A stretch of 64,000 nt of DNA from contig NZ_JAFLRG010000002.1 in the NCBI RefSeq assembly GCF_017315725.1, positions 2,278,178-2,342,177 of the forward strand, given 5' to 3'. The notes beneath the pieces are model-generated. The model saw only the letters and a program-made list of their open reading frames with translations. It made no database searches and was not told where the DNA came from. This document shows, piece by piece, positions 51,316 to 60,367 of the stretch. Origin of the DNA: Trinickia acidisoli. GTDB taxonomy: Bacteria; Pseudomonadota; Gammaproteobacteria; Burkholderiales; Burkholderiaceae. Numbering within the stretch: the first letter of the stretch is position 1; each line of letters opens with the position of its first letter. The translations under genes were made by a program, and so were the position numbers.

Positions 51316-51436
51316 CGGCAAGGTGCAGGCGCGCGGCTCGATAGCTGAGGAAGGTGAAGGGCGGGAGACCGCAGACTCGACGTGGCAGTACCGGTGACAT
51401 GGTTCAAAACCACACAAATCAAGTTAGGAGTCCTAA

Positions 51437-52318
51437 ATGAATGGCAATGTTTTCAGATCGCTCATCGCCAAGGTTGCGATATCGGCGTTCGCTGCTTTGA
51501 GCCTTGGGGTGGGATCCGCCGCGGCAGCGGAACCGATCAAATTGGCGATCACGGATTGGGCCGATGTCCTGGCCACGGCCAACGTCGCGAAGTACGTGCT
51601 CGAAACCAAGCTCAACCAGCCGGTCAAGTTCGTCAATGCGGATATCGGCATTCAGTTCGAAGGCGTCGCACGCGGCGACCTCGACATCATGGTGGGCGGA
51701 TGGCTTCCCGTCACGCATGCGGTGTACTACGCAAAGTACAAGAATGATTTGGACGACGTCGGCATCATCTATACCGGCGGTAGAAACGGATGGGCCGTGC
51801 CGGCGTACGTGCCGGAATCCGAACTGTCGTCGATCTCAGATCTGAACAAGCCGGACGTCAAGAGCAAGCTCGACGGCACGATTCAGGGAATCGGGCCGGG
51901 AGCGGGCTTGATGCAGGCGTCGGAGAAGACGATGCAGTCCTATGGCCTATCCGACTACCACCTGCAATCTTCTAGCGAAGCCGGGATGCTGGCCGCCGTA
52001 TCGCGCGCCTATCAATCCAAGCAATGGGTTGTTGCCACGGTTTGGAGCCCGCATTGGCTCTGGCAAAAGTGGCATATGCGCTATTTGAAGGACCCCAAGG
52101 GCACGTTGGGCGGCGAGGAACAGATTCACGCATTCGCGTCCAAGCAGTTCGCCAGTAAGTTTCCTCGTGCGGACGTGTTCTTCAAGCATTTCAAGCTGAC
52201 GCTCGCCGATGTCGAGGCCATCGAATTCGACGGCAACAGTACGAACGACTATGCGGCAGCGGCGAAGAAATTCGTCGACGCGCATCCGGACAAGCTGAAA
52301 GCTTGGTTGCAGCAGTAA
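51437..52318 (+). CDS. proX: Quaternary-amine-type substrate-binding protein (OpuAC/ProX family)
   Basis: A 293-residue binding protein with a Sec signal (AISAFAALSLGVGSAAAAEP). The mature part reads IKLAITDWADVLATANVAKY, DLDIMVGGWLPVTHAVYYAK, KLDGTIQGIGPGAGLMQASE and WSPHWLWQKWHMRYLKDPKG; the many Trp residues would form the aromatic cage that binds trimethylammonium groups. It follows the permease by 121 bp and is third in the importer operon. Ligand candidates are glycine betaine, choline, carnitine or proline betaine; not determined. Confidence 0.88.
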   Translation: MNGNVFRSLIAKVAISAFAALSLGVGSAAAAEPIKLAITDWADVLATANVAKYVLETKLNQPVKFVNADIGIQFEGVARGDLDIMVGGWLPVTHAVYYAKYKNDLDDVGIIYTGGRNGWAVPAYVPESELSSISDLNKPDVKSKLDGTIQGIGPGAGLMQASEKTMQSYGLSDYHLQSSSEAGMLAAVSRAYQSKQWVVATVWSPHWLWQKWHMRYLKDPKGTLGGEEQIHAFASKQFASKFPRADVFFKHFKLTLADVEAIEFDGNSTNDYAAAAKKFVDAHPDKLKAWLQQ

Positions 52319-52352
52319 ATCGAACCCATGTAATCGCCTTCGGGAGTGACCA

Positions 52353-53648
52353 GTGAACGAACACGCGCGCTTTTTTTCTGAAACGCTCCAGGGCCGTGAT
52401 CCCGTCATCGCATCGGAGATCGCACTCGAATTGCGCCGCCAGCAAACCCAGATCGAGCTGATCGCTTCCGAGAACATCGTCTCGGCTGCCGTGATGGAGG
52501 CACAAGGTACGGTACTGACCAACAAGTACGCCGAGGGATATCCGTCGAAGCGCTATTACGGCGGCTGCGAGCACGTCGACCGAATCGAGGCGCTCGCGAT
52601 CGATCGCGTCAAAGCGCTCTTCGAAGCCGACTATGCGAACGTGCAACCGCATTCGGGCGCACAAGCGAACGGCGCCGTGATGCTCGCGCTGGTCAAGCCC
52701 GGCGATACCGTCATGGGAATGTCGCTGGACGCCGGTGGGCATCTCACGCATGGTGCGCGTCCCGCGCTGTCCGGCAAGTGGTTCAACGCGGTGCAGTACG
52801 GCGTGAGCCCGGAAACGTACCGGATCGATTACGACAAGCTGCGCAGGCTCGCGCAAGAGAGCCGTCCGAAGCTGATCATCGCGGGTTACTCGGCCTATCC
52901 GCGAGCGCTCGATTTCGCGGCGTTCCGGGACATCGCGGATAGCGTGGGCGCCATGCTGATGGTCGACATGGCGCATATCGCGGGCATCGTGGCGGCTGGG
53001 CGACACGAGAATCCGATCGGCTTCGCGGATGTGGTGACGTCGACGACGCACAAGACGCTTCGCGGACCGCGCGGCGGCTTCATTCTCACGAACAACGGCG
53101 ACATCGCCAAGAAGATCAATTCGGCCGTGTTCCCCGGATTGCAGGGCGGGCCGCTCATGCACGTCGTCGCGGGCAAGGCCGTGGCGTTCGGCGAAGCGCT
53201 TCGGCCCGAGTTCGCGCTCTACATCGATCAAGTCCTGCGCAACGCCGAAGCGCTCGGCAACGTCCTGCAATCGGGCGGGCTGAATCTCGTGACGGGCGGC
53301 ACCGACAATCATTTGCTCCTCGTCGATTTGCGCGCGAAGCGAATCACCGGAACGCAGGCCGAGAAGGCGCTCGAACGCGCGGGTATCACTTGCAACAAGA
53401 ACGGCATCCCGTTCGATACGGAAAACCCGACGGTGACTTCCGGCATTCGGCTGGGCACGCCGGCCGGCACGACACGCGGATTCGGCGCGGCTCAGTTCGC
53501 GCAGGTCGGGGAAATGATTCTTGAAGTGTTGTCGGCGCTCGAGCACGAGCCCACCGGCGACGAGAAGGTGGAGCGCGCCGTGCGCAGCCGCGTAAGAGAT
53601 CTCTGCAGCCAGTTCCCGATCTATTCGCATGCGGTGGATGTCGTGTGA
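52353..53648 (+). CDS. glyA: Serine hydroxymethyltransferase
   Basis: A 431-residue PLP enzyme of fold type I. Family blocks: QIELIASENIVSAAVMEAQG, NKYAEGYPSKRYYGGCEHVD, PHSGAQANGAVMLALVKPGD and the PLP Lys in DVVTSTTHKTLRGPRGG. GTG start at 52353 follows GGGAGTGACC. It converts serine and tetrahydrofolate to glycine and methylene-THF, or the reverse. In an operon with a quaternary-amine importer it could use glycine formed by betaine demethylation, as in glyA-sox clusters; no sox genes are here. It may also act as an aldolase on beta-hydroxy amino acids. A second, housekeeping glyA is expected elsewhere. Confidence 0.92.
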   Translation: MNEHARFFSETLQGRDPVIASEIALELRRQQTQIELIASENIVSAAVMEAQGTVLTNKYAEGYPSKRYYGGCEHVDRIEALAIDRVKALFEADYANVQPHSGAQANGAVMLALVKPGDTVMGMSLDAGGHLTHGARPALSGKWFNAVQYGVSPETYRIDYDKLRRLAQESRPKLIIAGYSAYPRALDFAAFRDIADSVGAMLMVDMAHIAGIVAAGRHENPIGFADVVTSTTHKTLRGPRGGFILTNNGDIAKKINSAVFPGLQGGPLMHVVAGKAVAFGEALRPEFALYIDQVLRNAEALGNVLQSGGLNLVTGGTDNHLLLVDLRAKRITGTQAEKALERAGITCNKNGIPFDTENPTVTSGIRLGTPAGTTRGFGAAQFAQVGEMILEVLSALEHEPTGDEKVERAVRSRVRDLCSQFPIYSHAVDVV

Positions 53649-53742
53649 CAGGCGAATGTGAATCACGGACGCGACGAACCATGACTGGCACACGCTTCCT
53701 TCCAAATTACTTGTTTGAAGATCACTGAAGAGAGATACCGAA

Positions 53743-54630
53743 ATGAGCTTCGAGGGCGTACATACTCCGCTGGTGACCCCGTTCAAGGCGGATGGGGAAA
53801 TCGATCATGACTTGCTCGGCAAGCACGCCGCCGACCTCGCCCGTCGTGTGTCGGGCTTAGGCGTGGGCGGAACGACGGGCGAATACTACGCGTTGAGTTT
53901 CGAGGAACGCGTGAAGACGTTCGACACGGTTGCCGAGGCAGCCGGCGGCAAAACGTATTTGACCGCCGGCATCAATGCGACCACCACCCAGGAAGTGATT
54001 CGACTCGGCAAGGCGGCCAAGCGCGCCGGGATGCAGGCCCTGCTGGTTGCCGCACCGTACTACGCGCAGCCTACGCAGGAAGAGTTGCTCACCCATCTTC
54101 TGAAGGTGGACGACGCACTCGACTTACCCATCATGCTCTACAACTTCCCGGCCCGAACTGGGACGGAAATCGGCGACGGTGTTCTGGCCGCACTGCTCGA
54201 ACGCCCGAACTTCATCGCCATGAAGGAGAGCACGGGGGACATCGCGCATCTGCATCATCTTGCTACTCACTTTCAAGGTCGGCTAGTGCTGAGCTGCGGC
54301 ATGGACGATCAGGCGCTCGAATTTTTCGCGTGGGGCGCGCGCAGTTGGGTTGGCGGGGCCTCGAATTTCTTGCCGGAGGCGCACACCGAACTTTTCGATG
54401 CGTGTGTCGAGAAAGGCGATTTCGCGCTGGGGCGCAAGCTGATGGCGCAATTGCTGCCGGTGCTCGAGTTACTGGAGCGCAGTGGGAAGTTCATCCAGTA
54501 CGTTCGCTACGGTTGTGAGTTGGCAGGCGTCCCCGTCGGCGTTGCACGCGCGCCGCTCGGCGCGCTTTCCAACGACGAGCGCAGCGCATTTGCAACGCTC
54601 GTCGAACCGATGTTGCGCAACGATCGATAA
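53743..54630 (+). CDS. DHDPS-family lyase (second copy in window)
   Basis: A 295-residue class I aldolase-family barrel: VHTPLVTPFKADGEIDHDLL, GVGGTTGEYYALSFEERVKT, the catalytic Tyr in IMLYNFPARTGTEIG and Lys in PNFIAMKESTGDIAHL. In betaine and hydroxyproline-related operons relatives act as deaminases or aldolases of cyclic or keto intermediates. Preceded by AGAGAG and followed after 5 bp by the FAD oxidase, so it belongs to this catabolic operon. It is not close to the copy at 682 beyond family level. Confidence 0.85.
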   Translation: MSFEGVHTPLVTPFKADGEIDHDLLGKHAADLARRVSGLGVGGTTGEYYALSFEERVKTFDTVAEAAGGKTYLTAGINATTTQEVIRLGKAAKRAGMQALLVAAPYYAQPTQEELLTHLLKVDDALDLPIMLYNFPARTGTEIGDGVLAALLERPNFIAMKESTGDIAHLHHLATHFQGRLVLSCGMDDQALEFFAWGARSWVGGASNFLPEAHTELFDACVEKGDFALGRKLMAQLLPVLELLERSGKFIQYVRYGCELAGVPVGVARAPLGALSNDERSAFATLVEPMLRNDR

Positions 54631-54635
54631 TTCGC

Positions 54636-55967
54636 ATGGCCTCGAAACTGGAATTCGCGCGGTTTCCCGCACCCGATGGCGTGAACGGATGGTGGGAAAG
54701 CTTGCCGCCGCCGGCCCCGGCACTGACGGTGTCGTCGGAGCATCGCTTCGATTGGGTCGTCATCGGCGGCGGCATGACGGGCCTCTCCGCGGCTCGCCGC
54801 TTGGCCGAGCTCGCGCCCGGCGCTTCGATTGCACTCGTGGAGGCGGACCGCATCGGACGCACGACCGCCGGGCGCAATTCCGGTTTCTTCGTGGATCTGC
54901 CGCACGATATCAGCAGCGAGAGCTATTCGCGCAGCGTTGACGCCGATAAGGCGGACGTACGGCTGCAACGTCACGGCATCGACTATGTGCGCTCGATCGT
55001 CCGTCAGCACGGCATCGATTGCGATTGGCGAGACGACGGTAAGTTTCATGCCGCGGTCAACAAGAAGGGACAGGCGGCGCTTTTGCACTTCGCGCAGGGC
55101 TTGGATCGTATCGGCGAGCGTTTCGAATGGCTCGACGAAGCCGCGATCGAAAAGGTGACCGGTACCGGCTTCTATCGTGGCGCGCTCTTTACGCCCGGTT
55201 GCAGTACGGTTCAACCGGCTGCGCTGATGCGAGGCCTTGCGGCGACGTTGCCGGCGAACGTCAAGGTCTTCGAGATGAGCGCCGTGAAGGCGATCGGGGA
55301 CGGTCGCGAGGCGAAAGTGTTGACCTTCGAGCGCGGCAAGATCGTGGCGAAGCGGGTGGTGCTCTGCACGAATGCCTATGCGGCGACGTTTGGAGGGCAT
55401 CCGAATGGTTTGTTGCCCGTTTATACGTTCGCGTCGTTGACGCGCGTGATGAATGCCGACGAGGTGAGCAAATTGGGGGGCACGCGATCATGGGCGCTGA
55501 TTCCGGCCGATCCGATGGGCACCACCGTGCGCCGTTTGATCACGGACCGCATTTGCGTTCGCAATCACTTCGCATTCAGACCTAACCTCGAAGTGTCTCA
55601 AGCGGATCTCGCGAAAGCGAAGAGCCTGCATCGACGTTCCTTCGATCGGCGCTTTCCGATGCTCGAGAACGTGGAGTTGGAATGTACGTGGGGCGGGCCG
55701 TTGTGTCTCTCCGCCAACAACGGCGCACTTTTTGGACAGCGAGGCGATGGTGTTTTCGAAGCCGTCGGTTGCAACGGTCTCGGCTTGAGCAGAGGGTCGG
55801 CGGCGGGCAAGCTCATTGCGGAGTACGCGCTTGGGCAGTCGAACGACCTCGTGCTTCAGCTTCTGAATCAGCCGCATCCGCGTTCGCTGCCCGCCCGTCC
55901 CATTGCCGACGTGGCGGTATCGGCCGCGATCTGGGTCAAGGAATTCACGGCAGGGGCCGAGCTTTAA
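54636..55967 (+). CDS. FAD-dependent amine oxidoreductase (DAO/PuuB family)
   Basis: A 443-residue flavoprotein. The dinucleotide fold starts at about residue 38 (FDWVVIGGGMTGLSAARRLA), with FAD contact IGRTTAGRNSGFFVDLPHDI, typical of PuuB-type gamma-glutamylputrescine or related amine oxidases. The end reads ECTWGGPLCLSANNGALFGQ, GVFEAVGCNGLGLSRGSAAG. It probably oxidises an amine to an aldehyde, which the next gene product would oxidise to the acid. It is 5 bp after the DHDPS-like gene and 17 bp before the dehydrogenase. Substrate not determined. Confidence 0.85.
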   Translation: MASKLEFARFPAPDGVNGWWESLPPPAPALTVSSEHRFDWVVIGGGMTGLSAARRLAELAPGASIALVEADRIGRTTAGRNSGFFVDLPHDISSESYSRSVDADKADVRLQRHGIDYVRSIVRQHGIDCDWRDDGKFHAAVNKKGQAALLHFAQGLDRIGERFEWLDEAAIEKVTGTGFYRGALFTPGCSTVQPAALMRGLAATLPANVKVFEMSAVKAIGDGREAKVLTFERGKIVAKRVVLCTNAYAATFGGHPNGLLPVYTFASLTRVMNADEVSKLGGTRSWALIPADPMGTTVRRLITDRICVRNHFAFRPNLEVSQADLAKAKSLHRRSFDRRFPMLENVELECTWGGPLCLSANNGALFGQRGDGVFEAVGCNGLGLSRGSAAGKLIAEYALGQSNDLVLQLLNQPHPRSLPARPIADVAVSAAIWVKEFTAGAEL

Positions 55968-55984
55968 TTTTCAAGGACGAGACG

Positions 55985-57478
55985 ATGGCGACTCATCAGG
56001 AATGGAAGCAAAGAGCGGAAGCGCTACGGCTGGACGGTCGCGCTTTCGTTGCCGGGCAACGATGTGCGGCCGTTTCGAACGAAACGTTTAGTACGCTCAA
56101 TCCGTCGACCGGCAAAGTGTTGGCCGATGTGGCCAAGTGCGATGCGAAAGATGTCGATCGCGCCGTCATCGCGGCTAGGGAAGCGTTCGAGCGTGGCGTT
56201 TGGTCGAAAGCCACGCCGGCCCAGCGCAAAGCTGTTTTGCTCCGGCTCGCGCAGTTGATCGAGGAAAACGCCGAGGAGCTTGCGCTGCTCGAAGCACTCG
56301 AAGCGGGCAAGCCGATCAGCGAATGCCTCGGATTGGACATCCCCGATTCGGCGGCATGCGTTCGCTGGCACGCGGAGGCCACCGATAAGCGCTACGACGC
56401 ACTGTCGCCCTCCGGTCCGAACGTCGTCGGCATGATCACGCGGGAGCCGATCGGCGTGGTCGGCGCCGTGCTGCCGTGGAATTTCCCGGCGCTCATGCTG
56501 GCTTGGAAGATTGGCCCGGCGCTTTCCGTCGGCAATAGTGTCATCGTGAAACCTGCCGAGCAGACCTCGTTGTCGACGTTGCGTATCGCCGACCTCGCAT
56601 TGGAAGCGGGGGTGCCCGCAGGCGTCTTTAGCGTCGTCACGGGTTTCGGCGAAGGCGCGGGGCAGGCGCTCGGGTGTCACGCCGATGTCGATCTCGTCGC
56701 ATTCACAGGCTCCACGGAAACGGGCAAGCGCTTTCTGCGGTACTCCGCCGATACGAATCTGAAGCGTGTCGTACTCGAGTGCGGCGGTAAGAATCCTCAG
56801 GTTGTTCTGCCGGACGTGGCCAATCTCGACCCCGTTGCCGAGAACGCAGTTGCCGCTGCGTTCTGGAACATGGGCGAGAATTGCAGTGCCGGGTCACGTA
56901 TCCTCGTGCCGGCGGCGATGAAGGCGCAATTGCTGCGGAAAGTTCAGGGCGTGCTCGAGGGCTGGAAGACCGGCGATCCGCTCGACCCCGCTGTGAAACT
57001 CGGTTCGTTGATCGAGCGCCAGCATTATGAAAAAGTGCTCGCGCACATCGAGAAGGCGAAGGCCGAAGGCGCGCGGTTGGTGTGCGGCGGCAAGGCTACG
57101 CTGACTGAGAGCGGCGGCTGGTTCGTCGAGCCGACCCTCTTCGATAACGTCACGCCTGAAATGACGATTGCGCGCGAAGAAGTGTTCGGTCCGGTCCTGT
57201 GCTTCATCGAATACAGCGACGTCGATGATGCCGTTCGAATCGCCAACGACACCTGCTATGGGCTGGCCGCATCATTGTGGACGGACAACGTCAATCAAGC
57301 ACACAAGATTGCAGCGCGTATCCGCGCGGGGACGGTCACGGTGAATTGCTTCGGCGAGGGCGATCTGTCCACGCCGTTCGGCGGCTTCAAACAGTCGGGC
57401 TTCGGCGGCCGCGACAAATCGATTTACGCACACGATCAATATTGCGAGCTGAAAACCACCTGGCTGAAGCTGGAATGA
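55985..57478 (+). CDS. NAD(P)-dependent aldehyde dehydrogenase (PuuC-like)
   Basis: A 497-residue ALDH. Catalytic Cys is in WNMGENCSAGSR, general-base Glu in VVLECGGKNPQ, cofactor motifs VLPWNFPALMLAWKIGPALS and FTGSTETGKRFLR; the end is GFGGRDKSIYAHDQYCELKT. The nearest type is gamma-glutamyl-aminobutyraldehyde or betaine-aldehyde-like dehydrogenase. ATG 55985 follows CAAGGACGAGAC; an in-frame extension to 55682 overlaps the oxidase and is rejected. It completes the amine to aldehyde to acid route. Confidence 0.9.
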   Translation: MATHQEWKQRAEALRLDGRAFVAGQRCAAVSNETFSTLNPSTGKVLADVAKCDAKDVDRAVIAAREAFERGVWSKATPAQRKAVLLRLAQLIEENAEELALLEALEAGKPISECLGLDIPDSAACVRWHAEATDKRYDALSPSGPNVVGMITREPIGVVGAVLPWNFPALMLAWKIGPALSVGNSVIVKPAEQTSLSTLRIADLALEAGVPAGVFSVVTGFGEGAGQALGCHADVDLVAFTGSTETGKRFLRYSADTNLKRVVLECGGKNPQVVLPDVANLDPVAENAVAAAFWNMGENCSAGSRILVPAAMKAQLLRKVQGVLEGWKTGDPLDPAVKLGSLIERQHYEKVLAHIEKAKAEGARLVCGGKATLTESGGWFVEPTLFDNVTPEMTIAREEVFGPVLCFIEYSDVDDAVRIANDTCYGLAASLWTDNVNQAHKIAARIRAGTVTVNCFGEGDLSTPFGGFKQSGFGGRDKSIYAHDQYCELKTTWLKLE

Positions 57479-57783
57479 AGGTGGTTCGCGTGATCGGCGG
57501 CCCAGCTTGGGAGGTTGGGTCGATCGTTCTTGCGGAAAGCGTTGGCAGCGTAGGTGGTAGGCGGATAGCAGCCAGCGTGTAGCGCACGGAAGCGTCACCG
57601 GCGTCGACCTTGAGTTGGCCTGGCGTTGATCTCTTGCCAGAAAGTGGGGTCGCTAGCAAACTGTTCTCGTTCCGAGTGTTCGTCGACCGATGGACGACGG
57701 CCGCCTTATCAAGGGACAATGCGACCGCTTTATACGTCTCCGACCCTCGAATCTCTCGGGTGTGCGCTTATTAGGTGGTGGCC
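57479..57783. other. Gap of about 300 bp, promoter of LysR regulator
   Basis: No gene is convincing on either strand. The stretch nearest 57784 is less GC-rich and should contain the LysR promoter. No operator could be identified. Confidence 0.35.
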
Positions 57784-58785
57784 ATGCAAAAAAAGCAGTT
57801 GTTTGCTGACAGACTTCTCGCCCAGATGCCGTCGCTCAGGGCATTGAGATGCTTTGTCACGGCGGCGCGATACGAGAGCTTCACGCAGGCTGCCGAGGTG
57901 CTGTGCGTCACCCAGGCTGCGATCAGCAGGCAAATCAAAGAACTGGAGGATTCACTCGACGTCGCGCTCTTCGAGCGCTCGGGAAGACACATCGCGCTGA
58001 CCGACGCCGGACGCATTCTTTACAACGCGTCGTATCTGTCGATCATGAACATCGCGGAAGCGGCCGAGGCCGTGCGGCGCACGGATAAGCACGCGCTGAC
58101 GGTGTGCGTCTCCCACACGTTCTCCGCACTGTGGCTGTCGTCTAGATTGCCCATGTTCCGCAAGCGGTACCCGGATATCCGATTGCACGTGATGGTGACC
58201 GAGCATTTCATGGAGCTCGATGGGCTCATGGAACCCGACGTCATCATCACCAAAATTCCGCCGCGCGAAGCGGAGTATGAAGTGGAGCCGCTTTTTCACG
58301 ACGTCGTTTATCCGGTATGCAGCCCATCGTTCTATGAGCGTCGCTTTCAGGGTAGATCGTTGAAACCGATGGACCTTCTGTTGCATCCGACGTTGAATCT
58401 TTCCCTGCTAGGGCGCGCGCAAGTTTGCGAGCATGTCGACTGGCGCGTATGGCGCAACTGGTTTCAGCAGAGCGATAGCTCCGACGTGCTGGCGGGCGAT
58501 GATCATCTGGAGAGCAATGACTATCGGCTACTCGTCGCACAAGCTGAAGCGGGCGAGGGGACGCTGCTTGGCTGGCATCATCTGGTGCATCGCCAGGTGG
58601 AGCAGGGAAGCCTCGTTCGGCCGGTTCAGGACGCGCTCGTGTTTCACGACCGCCATCACTATTTGATTACGCACAAGAACGCCAAGCTCCGCCCGGAATA
58701 TCTGCACTTCCGCGAGTGGCTCGCCGAAGAGGTCGGCGCGATGATGCGCGAATGGCGCGACGCTGAAGCCGGCATCGTCGAGTAA
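57784..58785 (+). CDS. LysR-type regulator (GcvA-like)
   Basis: A 333-residue LysR protein: helix-turn-helix at about residues 14-55 (MPSLRALRCFVTAARYESFT, QAAEVLCVTQAAISRQIKEL, FERSGRHIALTDAGR) and an effector domain. The first 13 residues extend the usual start. In-frame GTG at 57775 is an alternative. The HTH plus RQIKELEDSLDVALFERSGR resembles GcvA-type regulators of glycine metabolism, which would suit glyA upstream. It is on the same strand as the operon, not divergent. Confidence 0.85.
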   Translation: MQKKQLFADRLLAQMPSLRALRCFVTAARYESFTQAAEVLCVTQAAISRQIKELEDSLDVALFERSGRHIALTDAGRILYNASYLSIMNIAEAAEAVRRTDKHALTVCVSHTFSALWLSSRLPMFRKRYPDIRLHVMVTEHFMELDGLMEPDVIITKIPPREAEYEVEPLFHDVVYPVCSPSFYERRFQGRSLKPMDLLLHPTLNLSLLGRAQVCEHVDWRVWRNWFQQSDSSDVLAGDDHLESNDYRLLVAQAEAGEGTLLGWHHLVHRQVEQGSLVRPVQDALVFHDRHHYLITHKNAKLRPEYLHFREWLAEEVGAMMREWRDAEAGIVE

Positions 58786-58817
58786 GGGCATACAGATACC
58801 GCGTTGCAGGCAGCTCC

Positions 58818-59852
58818 ATGCGCAATTCCTCGATCGAATCCAAAACCGAACCTACTCCGAGGATTCGCTTTGGGATCGTGCTGTTGCCCAACTTTACGTT
58901 GACCGCGTTTTCCGGCTTCGTCGATCTGCTCCGCCTCGCGAGCGACGAAGGCGATATGAGCCGACCGGTTCGCTGCTCATGGACCATCGTTGCCGAGTCG
59001 ATCATTCCCGTTAGAGCGAGCTGCGGCATTCAGATCACGCCTTGGACGACGTACGAAGAGGCCGGGCCGTTCGATTATGTCGTCGTCGTGGGGGGCTTGC
59101 TCCATTCGGGCTCATCGGCCAGCGAGGCCACGCTGCGATTCATTCGCGCCGCGGCCAATACGTCGGCGACGCTGGTCGGCATCTGCACAGGCGTGTTCGC
59201 CTTGATGCGAGCAGGTGTCATGGACGGATATCGCCTATGCGTGAGTTGGTTTCATTACTGGGATTTTGTCGAGCGTTTTCCGCAAGCCGATGAACGCAAG
59301 CTCGTTGCGGACCGGCTCTTCGTCATCGACGGGCGACGCATCACATGCTCCGGGGGACGGGCGTCGATCGACGTGGCTGCGGCTATTTTGCTACGGCATG
59401 TGGAAGCGACGATCGTGCGAAAGGCCCTTCGCATCCTGCTCGTGGACGACGCTCAAAAGGGGCATGCCCCCCAGCCCTATCCGCCAGGGCTCGAACCCGC
59501 CACGCATCCCAAGGTGAGGCGAGCGATCCTTCTGATGGAGCAGCATATCGGCCAACCCTTGAGCCTGGCGGAGCTTGCCCAGCGGCTCGAGGTATCGGCG
59601 CGGCAACTCGAGCGTCTCTTCACCGCCGAAACGGGGAAATCCCCGAACGCATATGGACGGCAGATTCGGATTCGGATGGCGTCTTGGCTGCTGACGAGCT
59701 CGGATAGGACGGTTGCGGATATCGCGACGTCATGCGGCTTCTCCGATGCGTCGCATCTTGGGCGTGAATTCAGAAAGGAATTCGGCGAATCGCCGCATGC
59801 GTTTCGTATGGCACGACTGCCGAATCATGCGTTGGTGTCGGCTGCCACTTGA
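58818..59852 (+). CDS. GlxA-family AraC-type regulator (DJ-1/PfpI plus HTH)
   Basis: A 344-residue two-domain regulator. Residues about 10-200 are a DJ-1/PfpI-like ligand domain (FGIVLLPNFTLTAFSGFVDL, GICTGVFALMRAGVMDGYRL with a Cys at the nucleophile elbow position). Residues about 235-335 are an AraC HTH (MEQHIGQPLSLAELAQRLEV, SARQLERLFTAETGKSPNAY, IRIRMASWLLTSSDRTVADI). Relatives (GbdR, CdhR, SouR) activate glycine betaine, carnitine and sarcosine genes, which supports a quaternary-amine role for 49-57 kb. Confidence 0.9.
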   Translation: MRNSSIESKTEPTPRIRFGIVLLPNFTLTAFSGFVDLLRLASDEGDMSRPVRCSWTIVAESIIPVRASCGIQITPWTTYEEAGPFDYVVVVGGLLHSGSSASEATLRFIRAAANTSATLVGICTGVFALMRAGVMDGYRLCVSWFHYWDFVERFPQADERKLVADRLFVIDGRRITCSGGRASIDVAAAILLRHVEATIVRKALRILLVDDAQKGHAPQPYPPGLEPATHPKVRRAILLMEQHIGQPLSLAELAQRLEVSARQLERLFTAETGKSPNAYGRQIRIRMASWLLTSSDRTVADIATSCGFSDASHLGREFRKEFGESPHAFRMARLPNHALVSAAT

Positions 59853-59935
59853 TCGGCGTGCAGGAAAGATTTCATGGATGACGCTGCATGCAAATCGACG
59901 CTTCTCTCTCTTAATTCCTAAAGGAAACGATACGA

Positions 59936-60340
59936 ATGACTACAAACCCTATCGACGATGAACCGCATGCGCTAGCGGGATTGAAGGTGAAGGAAGGGCG
60001 GCGCTGCTATTCGATCGATGAGCGCGATTGGCGTGCAATGAAGATCGGCGATGCCGTGCTGCCCGGTTTTTTCTGGATTCCGGTGGCGAAGGACGAAAGC
60101 GGTGCGTGGAGCAGCTATTGGATGCGACTCGAGCCCGGTGCCCGCTCGTTCGAACATCGGCACGACTCGACGGAATTGATCATGATTCTCGACGGCGTGT
60201 TTACCGACGACGACGGTACCGACTTCCATCCGGGAACGACGGTGTCTTACCCTGCCGGCTCACGGCATAGCACCTCGTCCGCAACGGGATGCACGGTGCT
60301 GGTCGTGGCGCGGACTGAATCGTCGGTCGTCGATCACTGA
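59936..60340 (+). CDS. Cupin domain protein
   Basis: A 134-residue single cupin: the motif pair GARSFEHRHDSTELIMILDG (His, His, Glu) and FHPGTTVSYPAGSRHSTSSA (Pro-x-Gly, His) that would bind one metal. It may be a small dioxygenase, isomerase or sensor acting in the amine pathway. It follows the GlxA-type gene by 83 bp on the same strand and converges on the TetR gene. Confidence 0.85.
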   Translation: MTTNPIDDEPHALAGLKVKEGRRCYSIDERDWRAMKIGDAVLPGFFWIPVAKDESGAWSSYWMRLEPGARSFEHRHDSTELIMILDGVFTDDDGTDFHPGTTVSYPAGSRHSTSSATGCTVLVVARTESSVVDH

Positions 60341-60367
60341 CTCCTGCATGAAAAGCAGCCCTGACGC

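Noticed and set aside
52191..53786. 531-codon open frame on the minus strand opposite glyA
   Set aside because: High-GC shadow frame; rich in Arg and His and covering the whole of a clear glyA gene.
55682..55984. N-terminal extension of the aldehyde dehydrogenase
   Set aside because: It lies inside the FAD oxidase coding region in another frame; the start at 55985 has a ribosome-binding site and family length.
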